Of a stretch of DNA of 13,960 nucleotides, positions 7,389 through 13,326 are shown piece by piece. A program made the translations under genes and the position numbers. The notes under the pieces were generated by a model. The model saw only the letters and a list, made by a program, of their open reading frames with translations. It made no database searches and was not told where the DNA came from. Source of the stretch: Motiliproteus sp963974645 (lineage in GTDB: Bacteria; Pseudomonadota; Gammaproteobacteria; Pseudomonadales; Balneatricaceae); the NCBI GenBank assembly GCA_963974645.1, contig CAXBEA010000099.1, forward strand, positions 1 through 13,960, in the 5' to 3' direction. Numbering within the stretch: the stretch's first letter is position 1; each line of letters opens with the position of its first letter.

Positions 7389-7589
7389 ATGGATATCATC
7401 AAAACCGCGATATCTACGCTGAGGAACCATGAAACATTAATTCGCAGCCTTGATTTTGACTCATCTCAGGGCGAACACACTGACGAAAAGCAGCGTTATC
7501 AAAGCTACTGCATGCTGGCGGAGCTGCTAATAAAAAATAAGGCGACCCCCACCGCGATCCGACCCAGCGGCGTGTTCATTCCCGGCTGA
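7389..7589 (+). CDS. Doubtful small ORF, 66 residues, function unknown
   Basis: This is the only open frame in the 360-base stretch between dsbA and cyaY (7266-7625). It would encode a soluble, mixed-charge peptide starting MDIIKTAIST, with no signal peptide, membrane segment or motif that I recognise. Against it: no ribosome binding site before the ATG, no clear promoter, and a Pro-rich end. For it: the amino acid composition looks protein-like and the other five frames are broken by stops. It could also be a remnant of a longer gene. It would run convergently towards cyaY, ending 36 bases before the cyaY stop. Confidence 0.3.
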   Translation: MDIIKTAISTLRNHETLIRSLDFDSSQGEHTDEKQRYQSYCMLAELLIKNKATPTAIRPSGVFIPG

Positions 7590-7625
7590 GTTGCTAAGAG
7601 CACTAGCCTTGTTTCACCGCAACCG

Positions 7626-7949
7626 CTAGAGACGATTAAAGCAGAGTTTCTCATCCGTCAGCTCTGATAGCGCATTACCCAGAAATTGCGCTAGACCTAA
7701 CTGGTCACTATCACGCAACCACTGCTTTTCTACATAATCGAAGTGAAAACCACCCGCAGGCGTTGCTATCCAAAGCTGCCGCACCGGTGTCTGGCGGGTA
7801 AATATCAGCTTGCTACCACTTTCACAGGTAAGGGTCAGAACGCCACCGCTGTTTTCAGAGTCCAGATCAGACTCAGCCTCATCCAGCGCATCTTCTATCG
7901 CCAGTAGCGCGTCATCAACCACAAAGTTAAATTCACTCTCGGTCATCAT
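7626..7949 (-). CDS. cyaY: Frataxin homologue, iron-sulfur cluster assembly protein CyaY
   Basis: Small iron-binding protein that binds the IscS/IscU complex and tunes iron-sulfur cluster assembly. The 107-residue protein has the family length and layout. A first helix carries an acidic ridge (ALLAIEDALDEAESDLDSEN, residues 14-33). A beta sheet follows, including KLIFTRQTP, QLWIATPAGGFHFDY and KQWLRDSD, and a C-terminal helix ends it. The start is supported by GGAG eight bases upstream; the next codon is also ATG. It diverges from lptM, the arrangement seen in enterobacteria and Pseudomonas. A good promoter lies 52 bases ahead (separate entry). No strong terminator was seen after it. Confidence 0.95.
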   Translation of the reverse strand: MMTESEFNFVVDDALLAIEDALDEAESDLDSENSGGVLTLTCESGSKLIFTRQTPVRQLWIATPAGGFHFDYVEKQWLRDSDQLGLAQFLGNALSELTDEKLCFNRL

Positions 7950-8000
7950 TTATCTGGCTCCAGTGCCGCAGGTTATTGCTCGAATCTGCCGTTGACGGGA

Positions 8001-8028
8001 AGTATACGGCACTATCGATGCTTCACAA
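8001..8028 (-). promoter_or_regulatory. Probable sigma-70 promoter of cyaY
   Basis: On the minus strand TTGTGA (8028-8023) and TATACT (8006-8001) are separated by 16 bases, with four and five of six matches to the -35 and -10 consensus. Transcription would begin about 45 bases before the cyaY start codon. Its -35 box lies one base from the -35 box of the opposing lptM promoter. Confidence 0.55.
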
Positions 8029-8029
8029 A

Positions 8030-8058
8030 TGGGCAAGTCGTAAGCCAACGGTTATAAT
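8030..8058 (+). promoter_or_regulatory. Probable sigma-70 promoter of the lptM-lysA-dapF operon
   Basis: A perfect -10 box TATAAT (8053-8058) is preceded by 17 bases and a -35-like TGGGCA (8030-8035, four of six matches). It lies 27 bases before the lptM ATG and is the only convincing promoter seen for the whole plus-strand run up to the HAD phosphatase gene. Confidence 0.6.
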
Positions 8059-8085
8059 TCCCGCCTTATTGAGGAATGACGGGAT

Positions 8086-8271
8086 ATGATGATGCTGCGC
8101 TGGATGGCTGCTGTGTTACTGAGTCTAGGGTTAATCGGCTGCGGCCAGAAGGGCGATCTCTATCTGCCGCCTGTCGCTGTGGAAAAAAACCAAGCACCAC
8201 AGGCTGCTTCATCGAAACAAGAATCATCGACGCCCACAGGCCAGCAAAGCCCTCTCAGTCCTAACAAATAG
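8086..8271 (+). CDS. lptM: LPS-assembly lipoprotein LptM (YifL/LppL)
   Basis: Tiny outer-membrane lipoprotein. In E. coli, LptM binds the LptD-LptE translocon and helps LptD mature its disulfides. The 61-residue precursor has a signal peptide MMMLRWMAAVLLSLG and the lipobox LIGC, with Cys19 as the lipidated residue. The family-specific start of the mature protein, CGQKGDLYLPP, follows, then a short polar Pro/Ser/Gln tail. Three consecutive ATG codons (8086, 8089, 8092) are possible starts; GAGG at 8071-8074 and GGGA at 8081-8084 leave the choice open. First gene of the run with lysA, 18 bases ahead of it. Confidence 0.9.
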   Translation: MMMLRWMAAVLLSLGLIGCGQKGDLYLPPVAVEKNQAPQAASSKQESSTPTGQQSPLSPNK

Positions 8272-8289
8272 CCCCTTAGAGTAGAAGTC

Positions 8290-9549
8290 ATGGACAGTTT
8301 TGAGTACCGCAATGGCGTCTTGCACGGTGAAGATGTTGCTCTTTCACAGGTCGTCGAGCAGTTCGGCACACCCACCTACGTCTATTCTCGGGAGACGCTC
8401 GAGCGCCATTATTTGGCTTACGCCGATGCCTTACAGGACCATCCAGGGATGGTCTGCTATGCAGTCAAAGCCAACTCTAATATCGCCGTTCTCAATATTC
8501 TGGCCCGGCTCGGTGCAGGCTTCGATATCGTCTCTATTGGCGAACTAGAACGGGTAATTAAAGCCGGAGGCGACCCATCAAGGACCGTTTTTTCCGGTGT
8601 TGCCAAGCAAGCTCTAGAAATTCGTCGTGCCTTATCGCTGGGAATCCACTGCTTTAACGTCGAATCCGAAGCTGAACTCGAGCGTCTCAACCAGGTTGCG
8701 GGCGAAATGCAGCTGTCTGCCCCTGTATCCTTGCGGATCAATCCCGATGTGGATGCCAAAACCCATCCCTACATCTCTACCGGGCTAAAAGACAATAAGT
8801 TTGGTATCGCGATCGAGCGAGCCCTAGACGTTTACGCGCTGGCTGCTGCATTGCCGAATCTGAACGTGATCGGGGTGGACTGCCATATAGGTTCACAACT
8901 GACCGAACTCGCCCCCTTCCTCGATGCGCTGGACCGAATGCTAGCGCTGATCGATCAACTCGCCGAACGCGGCATCCCACTCAGGCATCTGGACCTGGGC
9001 GGTGGCTTAGGGGTCTGTTATGCCGATGAAACACCGCCGCTGCCCAGCGAATACCTTGAGGCTGTAAAGCAGCGCCTCGGCGATCGGCCACTGGCACTGA
9101 TTCTCGAACCTGGGCGCTCGATCGCAGCCAATGCAGGGGTCTTGCTAACTCGAGTGGAGTTCCTCAAGCCTACCGAGCATAAGAATTTTGCCATCATCGA
9201 CGCTGCGATGAACGATCTACTGCGTCCTGCGCTCTACAGTGCCTATCAGGATATTATTCCACTACAACTCAAAGAGGGGCAGCCCACTCTGAGCTGGGAT
9301 CTGGTCGGCCCTGTCTGTGAAACCGGCGATTTTCTCGGTAAAGGACGCCCGTTGGCGCTCGAAGCTGGCGATCTGCTCGCCGTATGCTCCAGCGGCGCTT
9401 ACGGTTTTAGCATGAGTTCGAACTATAACTCACGCAACCGCGCTGCCGAGGTGATGATAGACGGCGATCAAATCCATCTGATCCGCAAGCGTGAAACCTT
9501 TGCTCACCAGATTCACGGCGAACAGCTACTGCCCAGTAACGAGCGCTAA
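8290..9549 (+). CDS. lysA: Diaminopimelate decarboxylase LysA
   Basis: PLP enzyme that decarboxylates meso-diaminopimelate to L-lysine, the last step of the pathway. The 419-residue protein shows the fold-type III features. The PLP-binding Lys is K60 in CYAVKANSN, HIGSQ is at 199-203, the phosphate-binding glycine loop GGGLG at 237-241, EPGRS at 273-277, and the C-terminal CETGDFLG (343-350) has the catalytic Cys343 donated across the dimer. YGFSMSSNYN (371-380) carries the usual PLP-contacting Tyr. It lies between lptM and dapF (3-base gap), so substrate supply and use are co-expressed. The ribosome binding site is weak. No divergent lysR was seen beside it. Confidence 0.97.
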   Translation: MDSFEYRNGVLHGEDVALSQVVEQFGTPTYVYSRETLERHYLAYADALQDHPGMVCYAVKANSNIAVLNILARLGAGFDIVSIGELERVIKAGGDPSRTVFSGVAKQALEIRRALSLGIHCFNVESEAELERLNQVAGEMQLSAPVSLRINPDVDAKTHPYISTGLKDNKFGIAIERALDVYALAAALPNLNVIGVDCHIGSQLTELAPFLDALDRMLALIDQLAERGIPLRHLDLGGGLGVCYADETPPLPSEYLEAVKQRLGDRPLALILEPGRSIAANAGVLLTRVEFLKPTEHKNFAIIDAAMNDLLRPALYSAYQDIIPLQLKEGQPTLSWDLVGPVCETGDFLGKGRPLALEAGDLLAVCSSGAYGFSMSSNYNSRNRAAEVMIDGDQIHLIRKRETFAHQIHGEQLLPSNER

Positions 9550-9552
9550 CCG

Positions 9553-10383
9553 ATGCTGATACGCTTCACCAAAATGCACGGCCTGGGCAATGACTTTATG
9601 GTGGTCGACCTGATCACTCAGCGGGCCCGCTTTACTCCCGAGCGGGTGCGCAAGCTGGCCGACCGCAACTTTGGCATCGGCTTCGATCAGTTATTGCTGG
9701 TTGAAGCGCCGACCGATCCAGAGATGGACTTCAAGTATCGGATCTTCAATGCCGATGGCTCCGAAGTTGAAAATTGCGGTAACGGTGCCCGTTGCTTTGC
9801 TCGCTTTGTCGCCCGCAAACGCCTTAGCGGAAAGCATAAGATTGCCGTACAAACCGCCAAAGGCCCGCTCTATCTGACCCTTAATGACGATAAAAGCGTC
9901 AGGGTCGATATGGGCACGCCCATACTTGCGCCGGATCAGATCCCCTTTATTGCTGAAACTGCATCCGTCTGCTACCCGATCGAGGTCGATGGCCAGCGCT
10001 TGGAGATCAGCGCCGTTTCTATGGGCAATCCCCACGGCGTACTGATTGTCGAGGATGTCGACAGCGCCCCGGTAGAACATCTGGGGCCGGCACTGGAAAA
10101 CCATCCAAGGTTTCCCCAGCGAGCCAACATCGGTTTTATGCAGATTATCAGCCGCAATGAGATCCGCCTGCGCGTCTATGAACGCGGTTCCGGCGAGACC
10201 CTTGCCTGCGGCACTGGCGCCTGTGCCGCCGTCGTTGCCGGCCAGCGCCGAGGGTTGCTCGATCAACAGGTCAACGTCCATCTACGCGGTGGCGATATCG
10301 ATATCAGTTGGAAAGGCGAAGGAACTTCTGTAATTATGGACGGGCCCGCCACCACGGTTTATGAGGGCAGGATTCAGCTTTGA
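9553..10383 (+). CDS. dapF: Diaminopimelate epimerase DapF
   Basis: Interconverts LL- and meso-diaminopimelate, feeding peptidoglycan and lysine. The 276-residue protein is a cofactor-free two-base racemase with two pseudosymmetric halves. The catalytic cysteines are C75 in NCGNGARC and C219 in ACGTGACAAVV, matching the pair of E. coli DapF (C73 and C217). The N terminus FTKMHGLGNDF is the standard signature. It starts three bases after the lysA stop, and its own stop (TGA at 10381) lies just before the DUF484 gene. Nothing unusual was seen. Confidence 0.97.
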   Translation: MLIRFTKMHGLGNDFMVVDLITQRARFTPERVRKLADRNFGIGFDQLLLVEAPTDPEMDFKYRIFNADGSEVENCGNGARCFARFVARKRLSGKHKIAVQTAKGPLYLTLNDDKSVRVDMGTPILAPDQIPFIAETASVCYPIEVDGQRLEISAVSMGNPHGVLIVEDVDSAPVEHLGPALENHPRFPQRANIGFMQIISRNEIRLRVYERGSGETLACGTGACAAVVAGQRRGLLDQQVNVHLRGGDIDISWKGEGTSVIMDGPATTVYEGRIQL

Positions 10384-10403
10384 ATCCCCGCGATGGAGAC
10401 AGC

Positions 10404-11120
10404 ATGAACAAGAGCAAACCTAAGGCCACCACGACCGCTTCGCCAGATACGAGCGAACAGCAGGTGGTGGAGTTTCTCGAATCCCACCCGGAGTTTTTTG
10501 CCCGCCACCAGTCGCTGCTACAGCACCTGCGTATTCCCCATCAGCGTGGCGGTGCTATCTCGCTGGTTGAGCGTCAAACCGAGATGCTCCGCGAGCAAAA
10601 CCGTGAGATGCGCAGCCAGCTGCACGATCTGCTGGATGCGGCTCGCTACAATGATCTGCAGTTTGAAAAAACCAAGCGATTGGTGCTCAGCCTGCTCGAA
10701 GCGGAAACCCTCGACCAACTTACCGATGCGATCGAAGAGGGACTCTGCCAGGATTTTAACGGCGACATGACCCGCCTGGTACTCTTTGACCAGAGCGTCG
10801 CCAACGTTGGCGGTAACCTCAAAACCGTCTCAATGCAGGCCGCTAAGACTGAAATTGCCGAACTCATCGACAACGACTGGGCACTCTGCGGCAACCTGAG
10901 CGAGCGTCAACGGCAATTTCTATTCGACGAGCGTGCGGACAAGGTGTTATCCGCCGCCGTAGTCCCCCTGGTCAAGGGTAATAGTTTAGGCCTGCTGGCT
11001 ATCGGTAGCTTCGAAGCTAACTACTTCCACAGCAGCATGGGCACCCTGTTTCTCAACTACATCGGCGAAATTTTGAGTCGCGTTTTGGCCCGGATGCTCG
11101 CATCCACCCCGGCGCAATAG
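10404..11120 (+). CDS. DUF484 family protein
   Basis: Conserved protein found between dapF and xerC in many gammaproteobacteria; its function is not established. From this start it has 238 residues. The N-terminal part carries the family pattern: VVEFLESHPEFFARHQSLL, then LRIPHQRGGAISLVERQ, then LREQNREMRSQL, a helical segment. The C-terminal half (about 90-235) looks like a GAF-type sensor domain, ending in an amphipathic helix. The longest frame begins at a TTG at 10380 overlapping the dapF stop, but GGAG five bases before the ATG at 10404 makes that the likely start. xerC begins three bases after its stop, so the two are probably translationally linked. Confidence 0.88.
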   Translation: MNKSKPKATTTASPDTSEQQVVEFLESHPEFFARHQSLLQHLRIPHQRGGAISLVERQTEMLREQNREMRSQLHDLLDAARYNDLQFEKTKRLVLSLLEAETLDQLTDAIEEGLCQDFNGDMTRLVLFDQSVANVGGNLKTVSMQAAKTEIAELIDNDWALCGNLSERQRQFLFDERADKVLSAAVVPLVKGNSLGLLAIGSFEANYFHSSMGTLFLNYIGEILSRVLARMLASTPAQ

Positions 11121-11122
11121 GG

Positions 11123-12016
11123 GTGGGGTCACTGGCCGACTGGATCGATGATTTCATCGATCATCTGGCGGCCGAGCGGATGCTATCGCCCCACACCCTG
11201 AGCAATTACCGGCGTGACCTCGATCAATTAGCAGGCTATTGCGGCGAGCAAAAAATAGCCCTCTGGAAGGATCTCGATACCCGCCTGATCCGCCGCTACA
11301 TAGCCCAACAGCACAGCCGGGGCTTGTCTGGTAAATCTTTGCAGCGCAAGCTCTCCTCCTGCCGTAGTTTTTTCCGCTTTCTGGTCCGCGAAGGCCGGCT
11401 AAGTGACAATCCGGCGCTGGCGGTTAATGCGCCTAAAAGCCCAAAAAAACTGCCAAAACCTCTGGATGTTGACCAACTCAGCGAGTTGCTCAACCACCCA
11501 GGGATGGATCCGCTGGAGCGCAGAGACCTGGCGATGCTGGAACTGTTTTACTCCTCGGGGCTACGACTGGCCGAACTGGTCAGCCTGGATCTCAACAACC
11601 TTGACCTGCGTGACGCCAGCCTGCGCGTCACCGGCAAAGGGCGTAAAACCCGTCAGCTTCCCATTGGTCGCCATGCAATCAAAGCCATCGATCTCTGGCT
11701 GGAGATCCGCGAGCAGATGGCCGCTCCCGATCAAACGGCGCTCTTTGTCAGCCAGCGTGGCAGCCGCATCAGCCCCCGCAGTGTGCAGCTTCGACTTAAA
11801 CGTTGGGGATTACTCACCGCCACCCAGGGCAAACTCCACCCCCACCGACTGCGCCACTCCTTCGCCAGCCATATGCTCGAGTCCAGCGGCGACCTGCGCG
11901 CGGTACAAGAGCTGCTGGGGCATGCCGATATCTCAACCACTCAGATCTACACTCACCTCGATTTCCAACATCTGGCAGAGGTCTACGACAATGCCCATCC
12001 ACGCGCGAAGAAGTAA
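11123..12016 (+). CDS. xerC: Site-specific tyrosine recombinase XerC
   Basis: With XerD it resolves chromosome dimers at dif near the division septum. The 297-residue protein has the SAM-like N-terminal DNA-binding domain (about 5-90, including LSPHTLSNYRRDL) and the catalytic domain (about 110-290). All catalytic residues are visible: R148 (SSGLRLAE), K172 (TGKGRKTRQLP), H241 and R244 (HRLRH), H267 (LGHADISTT) and the nucleophile Y276 (QIYTHLD). The start is GTG, three bases after the DUF484 stop. No clear ribosome binding site precedes it, which suggests coupling. Gene position identifies it as XerC and not XerD. It contains a 20-base inverted repeat near its start (separate entry). Confidence 0.96.
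   Translation: MGSLADWIDDFIDHLAAERMLSPHTLSNYRRDLDQLAGYCGEQKIALWKDLDTRLIRRYIAQQHSRGLSGKSLQRKLSSCRSFFRFLVREGRLSDNPALAVNAPKSPKKLPKPLDVDQLSELLNHPGMDPLERRDLAMLELFYSSGLRLAELVSLDLNNLDLRDASLRVTGKGRKTRQLPIGRHAIKAIDLWLEIREQMAAPDQTALFVSQRGSRISPRSVQLRLKRWGLLTATQGKLHPHRLRHSFASHMLESSGDLRAVQELLGHADISTTQIYTHLDFQHLAEVYDNAHPRAKK
11143..11162. repeat. 20-base perfect inverted repeat inside the start of xerC
   Basis: GATCGATGA (11143-11151) and TCATCGATC (11154-11162) are perfect reverse complements separated by TT. The element lies within codons 7-14 of xerC, which encode the normal WIDDFIDH segment, so coding constraint explains part of it. In the mRNA it would form a nine-base-pair hairpin 20 bases into the gene. 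Confidence 0.6.
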
Positions 12017-12021
12017 AACCG

Positions 12022-12099
12022 ATGGCAATTACCTATGACGAACACCTATGACGAGCTCCTATCACAAGCGCCGATGACGAATACCTATGACTATTAAAG
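12022..12099 (+). repeat. Degenerate 13-base tandem repeat with a start codon in nearly every unit
   Basis: Five 13-base units fill the gap between xerC and the HAD gene: ATGGCAATTACCT (12022), ATGACGAACACCT (12035), ATGACGAGCTCCT (12048), ATCACAAGCGCCG (12061) and ATGACGAATACCT (12074). The HAD gene begins in register at 12087 with ATGACTATTAAAG. Because 13 is not a multiple of three, each unit shifts frame. Short ORFs starting at 12022, 12048 and 12074 chain through ATGA stop-start overlaps at 12048-12051 and 12074-12077. A 20-codon ORF (12035-12097) overlaps the HAD start. No purine-rich ribosome binding site precedes the HAD ATG, so these mini-ORFs may matter for its translation. Confidence 0.8.
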
Positions 12100-12797
12100 T
12101 AATCAGTTTCGACCTTGACGATACCCTCTGGGCGGTAAAGCCAGTGATCGTGCAGGCCAATCACGCCCTGTATCATTGGTTGGAATGCCATGCGCCAGGC
12201 TTTACCGAGCACTATCAATTAAAAGATTTTGATCGTCTGCGGATCGAGGTGCTCGAACGCCAACCTGAAATTTCCCACAGCGTCACGGCAATCCGGCTGG
12301 CCGTGCTGCGACGAGGACTAACTAAAAGTGGCTACAGCGGAGATGAAGTGAACGCACTGACCCAGGCCGCCTTTGACGTCTTCATCGCAGCTAGAAACCA
12401 GGTAACCCTGTTCCAGCATGCGCAGCAGATGCTGGCCGAACTGAGCACTCAGTATCGGCTCATCGCGCTGAGCAACGGCAATGCCGATATCGATCGGATA
12501 GGTCTAGGCGGACTGTTTGAATTCGCGCTCAATGCAGATCAGGTCGGACAGGCGAAGCCGCATCCACTGATGTTTGAACAGATGCTCGAACGTTGCGCAG
12601 TTGCCGCCGACCAGGTGATCCATGTCGGCGACCACCCCGAGCACGATATCCTGGGTGCTCAGAATGCGGGCCTGCACAGCCTCTGGGTCAACTTCGCACG
12701 AACCCCCTGGGCCGGAGGAACACCGCCGGATCTGGAGAGCCACTGCCTGAGCGAGGTTGCGGCCAAGATCCGGGGATACCTCCAGCCCAGCACTTAG
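12087..12797 (+). CDS. yigB: HAD-superfamily phosphatase, YigB-like
   Basis: Haloacid-dehalogenase-type hydrolase. E. coli YigB at the same locus dephosphorylates a flavin-pathway intermediate (5-amino-6-(5-phosphoribitylamino)uracil) and FMN; the substrate here is inferred from homology and position. The 236-residue protein has motif I DLDDT (D9, D11, T13), a helical cap (about 18-105), motif II at S129 in ALSNGN, motif III Lys157 in GQAKPHP, and motif IV GDHPEHD (181-187, with D182 and D187). All catalytic residues are present. The ATG at 12087 sits at the last period of a 13-base tandem repeat and lacks a visible ribosome binding site. In-frame upstream starts are blocked by a TGA at 12075. 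It ends tail to tail with a decayed minus-strand frame. Confidence 0.9.
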   Translation: MTIKVISFDLDDTLWAVKPVIVQANHALYHWLECHAPGFTEHYQLKDFDRLRIEVLERQPEISHSVTAIRLAVLRRGLTKSGYSGDEVNALTQAAFDVFIAARNQVTLFQHAQQMLAELSTQYRLIALSNGNADIDRIGLGGLFEFALNADQVGQAKPHPLMFEQMLERCAVAADQVIHVGDHPEHDILGAQNAGLHSLWVNFARTPWAGGTPPDLESHCLSEVAAKIRGYLQPST

Positions 12798-13265
12798 TGA
12801 TAGATCGCCCTCCGCTCCTCTAATACGCCCTGCTCTTCCAAAATGTCTACGTAGCCGGTAGTCGCTACTTGCTCTTGGCTTTCAACCAGGCGATAGAGAA
12901 TGCCAGCAATCGATTTTATTTGGTCGGGCACCCCATGTCATGCTCAAACTATGCCCTCGAATAGGATCAAGATACTCAACCACGATGGCAAATCTCTGAA
13001 CTTGTTGAACCTGTTTGCTGGGGACTCCGTCTGTGAGGCGATTTTTGCTCCGCATAAAGTGAATAATCCACTCCTTATCGCCGCCGGACAAGGCACCCAG
13101 AGGTCGAGCTGCGCGAATCAACATCAGGCCGAGTTGATCAGAAACATTTAACAAGGCCTTGGCTCGACTCTGAAACAGATCCGTTTCTGCTTGGATAACT
13201 TTACCCCACGGACTGGCGTTTCCCTGAAACCGTCTATACTCACCTAAACCGACTGCTTTGGTAGG
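12794..13265 (-). pseudogene. Decayed minus-strand gene, possible relative of MbcA/ParS/Xre (DUF2384) antitoxins
   Basis: A protein-like frame runs on the minus strand from 13265 (just after an in-frame TAA) to a stop at 12882. It has no ATG near its beginning; a TTG at 13154 is the first plausible start. It contains SGGDKEWIIHFMRSKNRL and, after GVPSKQVQQVQ, VVEYLDPIRG. The spacing of Trp, Asn, Gly and the YLDxxRG ending recalls the toxin-binding domain of MbcA/ParS/Xre antitoxins. A second open stretch in another frame continues from a GGGG run (12931-12934) to 12794, reading VPDQIKSIAGILYRLVESQE and onward; removing one G joins the two. The lost start and frameshift suggest a relic. No RES-domain toxin partner is visible. 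The family match is from memory and uncertain; the open frames themselves are seen directly. Confidence 0.4.
13212..13240 (+). promoter_or_regulatory. Candidate promoter of coxB
   Basis: TATACT (13235-13240) matches the -10 consensus at five of six positions and lies 86 bases before coxB. The -35 region (13212-13218) matches poorly, so an activator or another promoter may be needed. The leader that would follow contains GGCCGG (13273-13278), complementary to CCGGCC (13320-13325) between the ribosome binding site and the start codon. Confidence 0.3.
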
Positions 13266-13326
13266 TTAATGCGGCCGGATAATAACAACAGAGCACTCCC
13301 TATCACTATCATCAGGAGGCCGGCCC

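Noticed and set aside
7591..7606. GCTA-N7-TAGC hairpin as a terminator between the small ORF and cyaY
   Set aside because: A four-base-pair stem with no proper T-run on either strand is too weak to call.
9691..10281. A 196-codon minus-strand ORF within dapF
   Set aside because: It is fully antisense to dapF, whose two catalytic cysteine motifs are intact; long antisense frames are common in G/C-rich genes.
11403..12038. A 211-codon plus-strand ORF overlapping xerC
   Set aside because: It runs in another frame of xerC, is Pro/Ser/Arg/Trp-rich without motifs, and all xerC catalytic residues are intact in the main frame.
12851..12868. Hairpin GTAGC-N8-GCTAC as a yigB terminator
   Set aside because: The stem is only five base pairs and no T-run follows; it also lies inside the decayed minus-strand frame.
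12900..13151. An 83-codon plus-strand ORF between yigB and coxB
   Set aside because: It is opposite the more protein-like minus-strand frame, has no ribosome binding site and no recognisable motif.
13241..13266. ACCTA/TAGGT inverted repeat in the coxB upstream region
   Set aside because: Only five bases pair and the inner bases are mismatched, so there is no real support for an operator.
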